In this document: positions 23,079-34,755 of the stretch, piece after piece
How positions within the stretch are numbered: the first letter of the stretch is position 1
How the letters are laid out: every line of letters starts with the position of its first letter
From: Luidia sarsii
Taxonomy: Eukaryota; Echinodermata; Asteroidea; Paxillosida; Luidiidae
DNA length: 64,000 nt
Direction of reading: 5' to 3'
Assembly (NCBI GenBank): GCA_949987565.1
Contig: OX465105.1
Span: 15,890,159-15,954,158, forward strand
Translations under genes and position numbers: made by a program
Notes under the pieces: model-generated
Database searches by the model: none
The model's input: the letters and a program-made list of their open reading frames with translations, nothing else
What the model was told of the DNA's origin: nothing

Positions 23079-25955
23079 ATTTATTGGATAGACGTTGGTT
23101 TGACGTTGTGTGAACGCTCCTATGAGTTCAGTGTAAATGACGAGTCAGTTGCGATGCGTAGCGCTCTGAGAGCCAAGGCGATCGAGGCATTCCCATGTTG
23201 GTATGTCAGGTTTCTCCTCCAATCACTGCGCTCCATGTGCCCTTCCCTCGAGCATGCGCAGTTCAGTTCGATTTCACAGGTGACGTGATAGCCAAGGCGA
23301 GGCCGTTCCCTTGTGGTGCGTGGAAGGTTTCTCCTCCACGTATTTCATTCATCTACCTCGAGCACTGAAATGATTGGCAATTCATATTTGTGGAATACGC
23401 GTCGGTTTGACGTTGTATGGACGCTCCTGTGAGTTGAGAGTAAATGCCGGGTCAGTTGCGATGCGTAGCGCACTGATAGTCAAGGCAAGGCCGCTCCCTT
23501 GTGGTACGTGGTAGGATTCTCGTCCAATCATTGCGGTCCACGAGCACTAGCCTGAGTGTGCGAAGCTGCCTACGACTTTACCACGACGTAACGTCCATAG
23601 GCTCAATAGGCTCGTGTATGACGAGAGGACTTTTTTATCTTGTCAGAGACAGACACTAACCGGAGCAGTGAGGGGTTGCCACGACAGAGGATTGATGTGT
23701 TGCCTTTCTGCCTTATGAATACACATTGTCTTGATGTAAAGAGATGGCCCTAATAAGCCGGGTATGGCGACCTTGTCAAACCTTTTCCTGCGTTGTCTGT
23801 ACATGAATGAATGAATCTTATAAACGCACCTTTTCCATCAATGGATTATATCTCAATGCACTGACACTAATTTTAGGTTATCAGTGCACAGTGTAGCGTA
23901 CATTGATAGATAAAACAAGAAACTAGCTAACTTGGGCTCTGTAGCTCTGCTGCACACATAATGCATGTGTTGAAACCCGCTTTGTTCGCCTATTGAAAGA
24001 TTAATCGTAGTGATGGTTTTAAATCACTGGTTTTAAATTTCGTCGAGGTTTAAGATTTTTCCTGTTCGTGGTCCTGAAGAAATTGACAAAAAAACGGACT
24101 CAAAATAGGATTTCCAGGAGCTTAGCTTCTGATTTTCCTTTTTATTTCTACCGCATATCACGTACAATACAATACACATATACCAAAAATACATTATCTA
24201 TTTATCGCCGATATCTATTTTTATAGGTGTGCATTAGTATATAGCGTAAGTAAAACTAGAAAAAAGCTATTAACTGTCATATTTGCGCTCTGAAATGGAA
24301 TTAAAATAATCATGTTGCATTTGCGAGCGATCTAACAATCAAACCTTTTTAAACAAAACGATGCACATCGTTCCCTCTCTAGATCTAAATTAAAATATTA
24401 CCAATGAACAGTCATTACGGACTATTATGAGTTAATTGAAAGAAGTATACCAACGAAGTCTTCTATATGGAATTATGTATACATAGGCCATTTAACAAAA
24501 GTCATACATCACATGAATTTAAAAATTGAACAGTACATTGAACAGAGCTTAAAGGATTATATACAGAATCACCAGATCACAGTAAAATGAACAATCTACT
24601 GGTAGTATTTCCTCGAATTCCCGACCACAATATCCATGTCACATGTGCACGAGACCCATTAAAACGAGAAGTCAGTTTATATGTGCGTTACATTTCCCTA
24701 AATATAACAAGCATTTCGTCAAAGAAAGGTGAAAGGTTTTTATACTCGCTTTCCGTAAAGTCCCGGATTTGCTGTTTACAAACTCGCTAATCAGAATGAT
24801 TATGTAAGCTTGGTCCAACTCCAACAAAAGTTTAGGCTCAGCCAAGCCCAGGCCTCACATGAGTTTTCTTTGTTGGTTTGGCTAACGTTCTGGATCAGCA
24901 ATCATATTCAAAATTTGGAATTATTATAAGTGACTTATGAATTCAAGTTAGCAAAGTTTAAAAATTAACATAACATTGAAATACGCGTAAAGTAACGATC
25001 GTCTAAGGCCTATTCTACATTGCGCCATTTGCTTACAATTATATTAACCTAAATGGCATATAATGACAGTGCAAATTTCATAAAGGGCAAAAGGAAAATT
25101 AAATTTGCCAAAGCAGTACATTAATTAATGTGCTATATTCTGAAAAATTTAAAATTCGAAAATAAATTAAATTGCCCAAACAATTTTTAGTGCGAATTAT
25201 GAAGTCCATATGTACTATATAACAGTTCTTGATTCGTGAAAGCTAAAAAGAAAACAACTCTTTTTACATACAAAGTACAGCCATATGTGTGCTCGATTTT
25301 AAAGAAATTTGAACATTCAAAATGATTAGAATTACCTGTGATTATCAATGCAATATTAACTAATAATATTATCAATGTTTTCATGAAGCTTCAGGAGATC
25401 CACTGGTCTCTTGCACTGATATTTAATTTTGGTTTAGAAGATGTTTTCATTCGGTCAATTTATCTAATAATCTCAATATGTCTAGATATGTGGAAAACTA
25501 GACACACGTGTCTGAGTAATTTCAAGTCATACTTTATCAGTAGGCAGATCCACGATGTGATTGATTTTTAATTTGCATCTCAGAACATGGTTTGTTATTC
25601 AGACAATTGGCAATTTATATTTCATGATGACAACGTATAAACCATGTCGTGAATGTTTAACGTTGCTGTAAAAGAATCACGGTGAAAACATAAAGCCTTT
25701 ATGAATGAATTCCTGCTAAAGGTTGGCCTCATGAAGAGGACATGTGACCCGAAGAGGACATTTGAATGTCCAATAAAAGGCAGAAGAAATTAAAAAAAAG
25801 TGATTTAGTGGAGGGATCTTAATTCAATTATTGGCATTTGGGTCCACATACAGCGCAGTATTTAATAAATTGAATTTACGAGGAAAAGCCTGATATGACG
25901 TTATTATTCTGTGTTTTGTTAGCGGTAGGCCTCATGTGTTTAGCAGTTATTGTAG
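21285..25955. repeat. Segmental duplication, right copy (pairs with 14,190-18,890)
   Basis: Partner of the left copy; see that entry for the offset. Small indels distinguish them, for example the missing 20 bp in the gene C flank and CATATACC versus CATAATTATACC near 24,178 and 17,058. Confidence 0.8.
23079..23385 (-). promoter_or_regulatory. Hybrid 5' flank of array gene D
   Basis: Like gene C, the A/B-type flank (CTCGAGCATGCGCAG at about 23,247-23,261; inverted CCAAT near 23,219) runs into a 23-bp remnant of an E/F-type first exon at 23,363-23,385. It retains the complete second gatagccaaggcgaggcc unit. Regulatory role inferred. Confidence 0.4.
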
Positions 25956-25959
25956 TTTC
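23386..25959. other. Intergenic DNA between array genes E and D
   Basis: No gene is seen; it is the right copy of the C/D segmental duplication. It includes the near-palindrome with the CACGTG core at about 25,475-25,520 and the AT-rich 3' region of gene E. Confidence 0.5.
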
Positions 25960-28900
25960 TCATTGAAGGTGAGGTGAATGTGATGATTGCTCGAAGCAGT
26001 ATAATCCCGGGCAGCAGAACGCCCGTGATTGTTGAGGTGGTCTCGGTGTATTGGCAACGACGCCATCGTGACATTCTGTGGATTTTGAGCTATAGGTACC
26101 GCATCCGTCTTCGAATATAAGGGAGTCACGGTTGGGCAACGCAAAGTAGAGCCATGCGTACATTGGCTGACGGTAGCCTCTTAGGTAGGCGTCCTTCAAC
26201 TCATCCAGAGTGCAGAGGTGAGCGGACAGTGCAGAGCAGTTACCTATCATGCCGTCACGGTCAGCCTTACTGAACGTCTCGTTGGTTATAATGGGATAGT
26301 TGGGATTCACGCGTTTGGGACGGTACAGATTAGGACAGCAGTAAACGCGACTCTCATCAGGGGGTCTAGATGTGAATGGTACAATGCCCTCGTAGCATTC
26401 GTCACCTGTTTTTGAACCGCATCCATCGTCGAACAACAGTGCGTCATGTTTTGGCATAGCAAAGTACAACCAGACTGAGCCGTAATGGCGGTATTCCCTC
26501 ACATATGCCGCTTTTAGTTCTGGCAGGGTACAGAGATGTGCTCCCAGTGCAGAACAACTGCTTTTCATTCCATCGCGGTCGTCTACTTTGTGCACATCCC
26601 AAGCTACAAATGGATACTGCGGACTAACGAACGCCCCAAGGCAGCAGACTCCCAAAGAGGGCGCTGTTACCGGTAGGCCATGATATGTTACCACGCTGCC
26701 ATTCAAGACGACCTGGCTGTCAGGTACAGCGTACCACATGGAGACGTGTTGTGGCAGGGTTGCTATGTTCCCTGACTCCAGTTGCCATAGCTCACACAGA
26801 TGCTGGCCTTTCTGGCGACACTCACGAGAGGCGTTCGCATGTGTTGAATTGGGAGTCACGGTGACTTCAGAAGGCCCTTTAAAGAAAATTAGTTTGTTTA
26901 GGATTACTCAAATGATTTAATAATGCACAAAACATATTGAACAATTATGAATTGCGATTGCTATACGTCGCAACGATGTACGTGAAGGGAACCCTTTTTT
27001 GAAAATATTGAAGAATATTCTCGGGTAAAAAATACAAATACAAAAATACAAATATACCATTACAGGGCCTACTCAATTCTGAAGACTGAAGCGTGTATGA
27101 TCGACTTAGTCATAATCCGTCAAACATTGCATGAGAAAAACATGCATGCATGAGAAATTTGGCACTTTTCAAATGGTGTATACCCTCCCATTTCATGACC
27201 AATATACAAATGCAAAGGAAACGTTTCGATCCTTAAAGGGCATTTTAGTTAGGAGTTGCAAATGGATCATGGGGGCTAACGAAACCCCCAATCAGCATAT
27301 ACGCCCAAAGAGGGCGCTATTACCATGGCCACGCGTGTGATAGCTTTACGGGTATGCTATGATAGCTTGATATAGCTTTAGGCTGTCATTGAAGACAGGG
27401 TTTGTCAAACGTGGTACATTGTAGTGTGTTACTCCAACGTGCCTTGTGTTAAAATGACTGCTTGACAAGACATCACGCTAAACCACTTCACGCCGGGACC
27501 TCCGAATCCGGAGCTCCATTGGATTGACTATGCAACGGGGCCCTCCGAATCCGGGCACCACTATTGTCCACATTCTAAACAAAGACTCTTTTCAGCTTAG
27601 AACAAAGCAATACGAAACAGTACAAAGACCCTTTTTGACGCAAGTTGCCACATGAATTGCAAGATTAGCAGCAGTAATTGTGCAATTGTGGGACTTTTAC
27701 TGTGGAGGATCGAGGGATACCGCGCTGCAGCTGAAATCACGCGGGGAAATTGTCTTTGCATGCCACACAGCCCAACGGTCGTCTTTACGTACCTGTCAGA
27801 TATTCACCAGCTGCAGGTTCTCCCAACTTACGTTGACGACATTTCTGCAAAACATGAAGGAAATTAATTTGATTGTGTCTGCTCTGTTTCGGTCTCTATT
27901 TTTAAAATGATTTTTTCGTTTTCCGTTGTGAATCGTTTTTGTCCACTGCGAGATTGCCTGTAGCAAAGGAAAATGCAAAGGTTATTAAGGTATTGTTTCT
28001 ATGACATGCTGAATATACAAGGCCCTTAAAATTACCTGGATGTCGTATGCATTCTATGAAAAGGAAAGGGAACAGATCACAAATAATGAACTTCATGTCG
28101 CAAATGAAGTATAATACAATAATTATAAGGGGCCTACAGTTACAGGAAATACAACTGCTTAGTTTGTTTTAGTCGTCGGGCTAGCCATGGAAAATGTAAT
28201 GAAGACATGTCCTTGTTTATGTTTCTCTTTTTCTTCAGGTCGAATAGAGCGCTGCCAAGCGTGTCAAATCAGCCAATGTCGTAACACAAGACGTCTTCGC
28301 AGAAGCGCCGTTGGTGCTCTATAGCAAGAGTAATTATTTGACGAAATGGAAAGCGTTCATGCATATGGAGTGCTGCCTTTTGTAACATGCCTATCTTTGC
28401 AGTCAGGGCGAAGGTCGAAGATCAGTGCTACGCTGTGTGTTCGTTAACTAATTTTAACTTATTATAATAGCCTAACGTTCTGCTGAATGCACTGAATCAA
28501 ACCAACGCCATGTTGGATAGAGCGATGTGGCAATTGCAATGGCGCTATACACGGGCTTACATTACATGCGTCTGCTCCCTTTAGTTACGTGCCTTTCTAT
28601 CTGGTGGAAGGGCCTATGGGTTCCTAAAATGACACTGCTCATGCATTGGATCGTACCTCCGCGCACTGCTAGATCGATACGTCGAACTCGATTACTTTTG
28701 GTATGTGCCTTTGGTCACGGTCGAAGTCCCGTTTTTGTCTGTCGTTGCACTCGCTCCTTCAGGTCGAACAGAACGTCTCCAAGCATCACAAATCTGCCAA
28801 TCAATTGGTGCTCTGTAGCAGCAATTATTTGCTGAAATGGCAAGCGTGTATCCATAGTAGCCAAGAAAGAGCGGCCTGCAGTTGCGTGCCTTTGTTTGCA

Positions 28901-31900
28901 GTCGAAGCACACATCCAGCGCTACACAGTGTCCCTTAATGAATTTCAGCTTAGTTATAACGGTTTGCTGAGGCATTGAATCTAAACAACGCCATGCTGGA
29001 GAGATGTGGCAATTGCAATGGCGCTATGCACGGGCTTCCATTATATGTGTGTGCTCCCTTTAGTTACGGGTTCCTAAAATGACACTGCTCATGCATAGGA
29101 TCGAACCACCGCGCAATGCTATATCGATATCGTCAGTGTCGATAAAGTACCGGTACATGGGCTGTCATTTTTCGTCGAATTTGCTTATGTGCCAATTTCT
29201 TCACGGTAGAAGTTACGACGCGTATATAAACGAGACGTTATAACCATAACGATACGGCAATGGCAATACACATGGGCTGCCATTTTCGGGGGCAGTTATA
29301 ATTATAGAAATATCCATACCTATCACCGGCATCATTCTATTTTCCCGTTAGTTTTCATGACATATTTTGTCTATAATGTTTGGCTAAGATTTGGCTTTTC
29401 CGCAGCTTCAGAGAGGCGTAAAACCGTTTTTGCTCTGATGTGTTCCTATGTTTCCATAGACAAAGCGCAGGTGACAGTGGTCAAGCTGTTTTCAACCAAA
29501 CTTTGCAAGAAAAATGTCCCCAAGGTCCTTTGGTGCCGTGACCTTGAAAGTCGGGGTGATCCCAAGGATGGGAACACACCTCCAAATGTAAAAGACGCAA
29601 ACGTCCGCTCTAAGCAGGGTATTTTTCAAAGACAGGATACCTTTCGTTCTTAAACGATCGAATTGCCGCACCTTTTTATTAATTTTGTCTTTTCAAAAAA
29701 AGCAGTTCGTATTACATCTTCGAGTTACTTTTTTCATTTCATTTCATCTCATTTCATTTATTATTTTTGCAGGAACGCTCTAAAAAAATACATGAATAAC
29801 AGATTACATAAAACTATAAATCAAAACTATAAGTCTAATTAGAATACGAAAAATAACACTTGAGATTTGAAACAAATACATCGGAAAAACAAACAAATAG
29901 CACCCCTGTAGGATTACAAAAAAGCAAACTTAATCACTGTCTAGTTGCTCTCCTTCAGTGCTATAACGACAGACCAGTAGGGAAAACAAACAATGCAAAC
30001 ATGTACATAAGGACATATAAATAGTGCATATATTAACTATAGAGGGAATATAAAAATAGCATATAATTATGAAGAAAAAAACCTAGGCGACTTTAATTAC
30101 ATTGGCTTGAAGACCCGGAATTAATAAATGGTCCCTGAGTGCATTATTTAAGTGCGATAAGCCAAAAACAACAGTATCCTTAACAGATGAGGGCAATGCC
30201 TCCCATAATCTAGGGAATCTATGAACGAGTGAATAATGGGCAGCGTTAGCCCTCGCCCTCAGATGAAGAAATGTTACAGTATTTTCATGTCTGGGATTAA
30301 TCCTGATATGTTCATTAATTGGAATGTCACATTTATTATACAGACATTTTATTACAAACAATAACGAGAGGAAGTGTAATCTATTATTTTAAAAAAGGTA
30401 ATTCTAACTGAATACACCTATCAGAATATGCAATATCAATGGCAGGATTAGTCGGGGCCCTTCTGGGCAGACCAAGACAAAAGTGAGTAAATCACCGATG
30501 TACTTTTTCCAGAGAATCTTGCAGGGTGGTGAGAGAAGGGCACCAGACTGGAACCACATGCATACTCCAGTAAAGGCCGACTTATGGAGCGATATAATGT
30601 GGCAAGAATTTGAGGGTTTCTTGACTTAATAGCTCTGCCAATGAAACCGTTAAGACGGGTAGCTTTGGAGATACTTGAGCTAATGTGTTGTTTCCAACTA
30701 AGGTCCCTTTCCAACTTAGGTTCCAACTTAGGTCCCTTTAAGATACTTATTATGCCAACTGTTGCTTCAATGATAAAATCTTAACAACTACAATGAAACT
30801 AAATGTTTCAAGACAGTTCACCACTTATGATAAAGTAAGGAGTATACGGTACTTGAATACAAAACGGCAGGGGATATTTCACGGCAATATTTTGTTAATG
30901 AATTAGGAAGGCAATGGGCCTGGGCACGTGATATTAGTACGAGAACGTCAGCCATGCAACAAACCCAAGGGCGTAATTCGTAATGCTACAAGCGTAAAAG
31001 GTTTAGAATGAAACAGACCCAAACGAAAGGGGAAATAATTTCATAGGCATTGATGTGAATACTCGACAAGTTGTCTTTACAGACAACGTTTCTAAGGCCG
31101 TTTACCAATAATGAAGGCTTAGGCTCGGGCTTAGGCTTCGGTCATATCTATCTTACTCGTTATAATATCAAAGGCATCTAAAGACAAGCGTTTGGCCCCA
31201 GTTTCTTGGTGATTACTCCGCATTTACCAAGCCAGCAAAGCTTCAAATTGGGAAACAAACCATGATCTGGATTTTCAGGTCTTGTCAGACGGAGACGAAG
31301 CCTGAGCTTGAGCCTGAGTCTAAGCCTTCATTTCTTAAACGGCCTATGAAATGCAACCTGGACAGTCGGCATTTTTGTTGTTTTCTTGCGTTGTATGCAT
31401 TTGAGCTGTGGACCGACACCTTTGAACTCCACCGTATCACTACATGTATCCCACACTCAGGCGGTGTCATGTCAGGTTTCCCGAGTGGGGGTAGGGGGTT
31501 CGCCTGTCCTTAGACTAAAGCAAACGCCACTGAAGTCATTTGCGCTACCAGTTCTTCTATAGGCCTATGAGCGTTATTTTACCCTCGGCAACCTTAGCAC
31601 AAGAATGTGGACGACATACACAAGATTTCCAATTGCGGTCAACAGTAGCGAGGTGTCACACAAGTACAGTTATACGAATTGGACTGCATGCAGGGGTCTT
31701 CTTTGTATAAATCAAATAACATCAAAAAGAATGACACGTACCGGCAATTTCTTAGCGGTGAAGACCCAGCCAGGTTTTCCTGTCAATTCACCGAAGTCTC
31801 CATCGTTGCAAAGACTGTTGAGCTGACACTGGTTGCCATCCCTTGTAGCGTACATGAAGTTAGTCGAGTTGCACCTTGGCTGAGCCTCGCAGGCGTCTAT

Positions 31901-32104
31901 GCACATCTTATGGGTTTTGGTGACGATGATGTTATAAATATAACCATTCAAGACAAAATCGACGATAGTACAAAATCCATGTACCATCTTACTGCATGGA
32001 TCTGGGGCTGAAATACCTCCCAGCATGCTCGCACTTGCTAAACTTCTAGCTAAAATGATGGTTATCAGGAAGGATAACCACCACTGAAATGATTGGCAAT
32101 TCAT
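25960..32104 (-). CDS. Secreted PAN/apple + three Cys-rich modules, array gene E (second subtype)
   Basis: Exons: 31,742-32,104, 27,793-27,844 and 25,960-26,876 (minus strand), phases 0 and 1, giving 443 residues. Exon 1 starts MNCQSFQWW (A-D: MRCK.LQWW) and ends TAKKLP before a GTACGT donor. Exon 2 is again exactly 52 nt but reads KCRQRKLGEPAAGEYLT, unlike B-D except for the opening Lys-Cys. In module 2 the protein differs from B-D (WDVHKVDDRDGMKSSC, REYRHYGSVWLYFAMPKHD), and the CCPNLYC of B-D is CCPNLYR, losing a cysteine. The long C-terminus (CCPGLYCFEQSSHSPHLQ) is kept. Intron 1 contains a 5'-truncated LINE and a MITE. Confidence 0.8.
27490..27600 (+). repeat. Dispersed CCTCCGAATCCGG repeat, copy 1
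   Basis: About 110 bp opening CGCCGGGACCTCCGAATCCG, with a second CCCTCCGAATCCGGGCACCA box and ending AAAGACTCTTTTCAG. Other copies are at 36,825-36,920, 44,791-44,890 (minus) and 51,005-51,122. Non-coding; class not determined. Confidence 0.65.
28230..29130. repeat. Internal tandem repeats in intron 1 of gene E
   Basis: Diverged units recur, recognisable by GTCGAA(T/C)AGA.CG..(G/T)CCAAGC, ATTATTTG(A/C)(C/T)GAAATGG(A/C)AAGCG and CAGTG/CGCTAC(G/A)C.GTGT phrases (for example 28,238 and 28,757; 28,330 and 28,822). Paralogous and further expanded copies lie at 37,560-38,530 in gene F. Several frames stay open by chance in the units; no protein is supported. Confidence 0.5.
29733..30739 (-). mobile_element. 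5'-truncated, degenerate non-LTR retrotransposon (LINE) fragment
   Basis: The minus strand shows the C-terminal region of a LINE reverse transcriptase: SWKQHISSSISKATRLNGFI and ATLYRSISRPLLEYA (30,726-30,448), then PRLWEALPSSV and HLNNALRDHL (30,361-30,083), separated by stops and frameshifts. The 3' end (29,733-29,770) is a run of GAAAT/ATGAA units, a typical tail for several LINE clades. The paralogous site in gene F (39,134) lacks it, defining the insertion at about 1.0 kb. It is dead. Confidence 0.75.
31096..31345. mobile_element. MITE-like element with GGCTTAGGC terminal repeats, copy 1
   Basis: The left end AGGCCGTTTA...ATGAAGGCTTAGG is inverted at the right end (CTAAGCCTTCATTTC...TAAACGGCCT). 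Both terminal repeats contain six-base periodicity (GGCTTA/GGCTCG). The 180-bp interior (TTTGGCCCCAGTTTCTTGGT) has no coding capacity. Other copies: 39,491-39,741, 41,634-41,853 and 44,555-44,765. Confidence 0.7.
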
Positions 32105-34755
32105 ATTGTTGCGATACGCGTCGGTTTGACGTTGTATGGACGCTCCTGTGAGTTGAGAGTAAATGCCGAGTCAGTTGCGATGCGTAGCGCACTGATAGTC
32201 AAGCCGAGGCCGCTCCCTAGTGGTGCGTGGTAGGATTCTCGTCCAATCATTGCGGTCCACGAGCACTAGCCTGGAGCGTGCGAAGCTGCCTTGGACTTCA
32301 CCACAGCGTAACGTCCATGGGCTCTGCATCGGGCGAGGTTAGCCTCCATCAGTGTTCGTTTCGCTGCGTTTCCCGGGTACGATGTCAAAACGGAGCAATG
32401 TCCATGTGTATGACGGAGCAGTTAGGGGTTGCCACGCCAGAGGATTGATATGTTCCCTTTCTGCCTTCTGAATACACATTGTCGTGATGTAAAGAGATGG
32501 CCCTAATTATGCGGGCATGGTGACCTGGCACACCTTTTCCTGAGTGGTCTGTACATGAATCTTATGAACGCACCATTTCCGTAAATGGATTATGTCCCAA
32601 TGCACTGACACTAATTTTAGCTTAGCAGTGCACACCTTAGCGTCAATTATTAGACAGAAAAAAAACTAGCTTACTACGGGCTCCGTAGCTCTGCTGCACA
32701 TACCATGCATGTGTTGCAAACCACTATATTCGCATATTGAAAGATGAATTCAAAGACATCAGAGTGATTGTTTTAATTTTCGTCGCTGAATAAGAATTTT
32801 CCTGCAATCTTTTCCTGAAGAAACTGACAAGCGTGTTTGAGTACTAGTTGGATCCAGTAAAAATACGGACTCAAAATAGCATTGCCAGGAGCTTAGTTTC
32901 TGATTTTCGTTTTTATTTCTACCGCATCACACGTACAATACAATACACTTACTACCTAAAATATATTATCTATTTATCGCCGATGTGTATTTTCATAGGT
33001 GTGCATTAGTATATAGCGTAAGTAAAAGTAAAAAAAAGCTATTAACTGTCATATTTGTGCTCTGAAATAGAATTAAAATAATTACGTTGCATTTGCGAGC
33101 GATCTAAAAATCGAACCATTTTGAACAAAACGATGTACATCGTTCCCTCTCTAGATCTAAATTAAAATATTACCAATGAACAGTCATTACTGACTGTTGT
33201 GCGTAAATGCTTAAATGCGATAAATTGAATGAAGTATACCAACGAAGTCTTCTATGTGGATTTCTGTATACATAGGCCATTTAACAAAAGCCATACATCA
33301 CATGAATTTGAAAATTGAACAGTACATTGAACAGAGCTTAAAGGATTATAATTATACAAAATCGCCAGATCACAGTAAAATGAACAATCTACTGGCAATT
33401 TTTCCTCGAATTCCCGACCAAAATATCCACGTAACATGTGCACGAGACCCATTAAAACGAAAAGTCAGTTTATATTTGCGTTACATTACTCCAAATATAA
33501 AAAGCATTTCGTCAAAGAAAGGTGAAAGTTTTTTTCTATCGCCTTCCGTAAAGTCCCGGATTTGCTGTTTACAGACTCGCTAATCAGAATGATTATGTAA
33601 GCTTGGTCCAACTTCAACAAAAGTTTAGACTTGGCCTAGCCCAGGCCTCGCATGAGTTTTCTTTGCTGGTTTGGCTAACGTTCTGGATCAGCAATCATAT
33701 TAAAAATTTGGAATTATTATAAGCGACTTATGAATTCAAGTTAGCAATTTTTAAATATTAACATTACATTGAAATATGCGTAAAGTAACGATCGTCTAAG
33801 GCCTATACTATAGTGCGCCATTTGCGTACAATTATATCAACCCAAATGGCATATTATAAATTTCATAAAGGGCAAAAGGAAAATTGAATTTGCCAAAGAA
33901 GTACATTCATTCATGTGCTATATTCTGAAAAATGTAAAATTCGAAAATAAACTAAATTGCCCAAACAATTTTTAGTGCGAATTTTTTGTTATATTAAGTC
34001 CATATGTACTATATAACAGTGCTTACTTCGTGAAAGCTAAAAAGAAAACAACTCTTTTTACATACAAAGTACATCCATATGTGTGCTCGATTTTAAAGTA
34101 ATTTAAACATCCAAAATGATTAAAATTACCTATGATTATCAATGCAACATTTACTAATAATATTATCAACGTTTTCATGAAGCTTCAGGAGATCCACTGG
34201 TCTCTTGCACTGATATTTAATTTTGGTTTAGAAGATGTTTTCATTCGGTCAATTTATCTAATAATCTCAATATGTCTAGATATGTGGAAAACTAGACACA
34301 CGTGTCTGAGTAATTTCAAGTCATACTTTATCAGTGGGCAGATTCACGATGTGATTGATTTTTAATTTGCATCTCAGAACATGGTTTGTTATTCAGACAA
34401 TTGGCAATTTATATTTCATGATGACAACGTATAAACCATGTCGTGAATGTTTAACGTTGCTGTAAAAGAATCACGGTGAAAACATAAAGCCTTTATGAAT
34501 GAATTCCTGCTAAAGGTTGGCCTCATGAAGAGGACATGTGACCCGAAGAGGACATTTGAATGTCCAATAAAAGGCAGAAGAAATAAAAAAGAGTGATTTA
34601 GTGGAGGGATCTTAATTCAATTATTGGCATTCGGGTCCACATACAGCGCAGTATTTAATTAATTGAATTTACGAGGAAAAGCCTGATATGACAATATTAT
34701 TCTGTGTTTTGTTAGCGGTAGGCCTCATGTGTTTAGCAGTTATTGTAGTTTCTCA
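32105..34755. other. Intergenic DNA between array genes F and E, including the gene E 5' flank
   Basis: No gene is seen. The first about 150 bp (gttgcgatacgcgtcggtttgacg...) is the E/F-type 5' flank whose copies also sit upstream of the C and D flanks. Further on are the recurrent downstream blocks (33,250-33,590) and the near-palindrome with CACGTG at about 34,268-34,315. Confidence 0.5.

Noticed and set aside
28527..28978. Cys- and Arg-rich short frames in intron 1 of genes E and F
   Set aside because: They come from tandem repeats, change frame between units and between E and F, and lack splice or start conservation.
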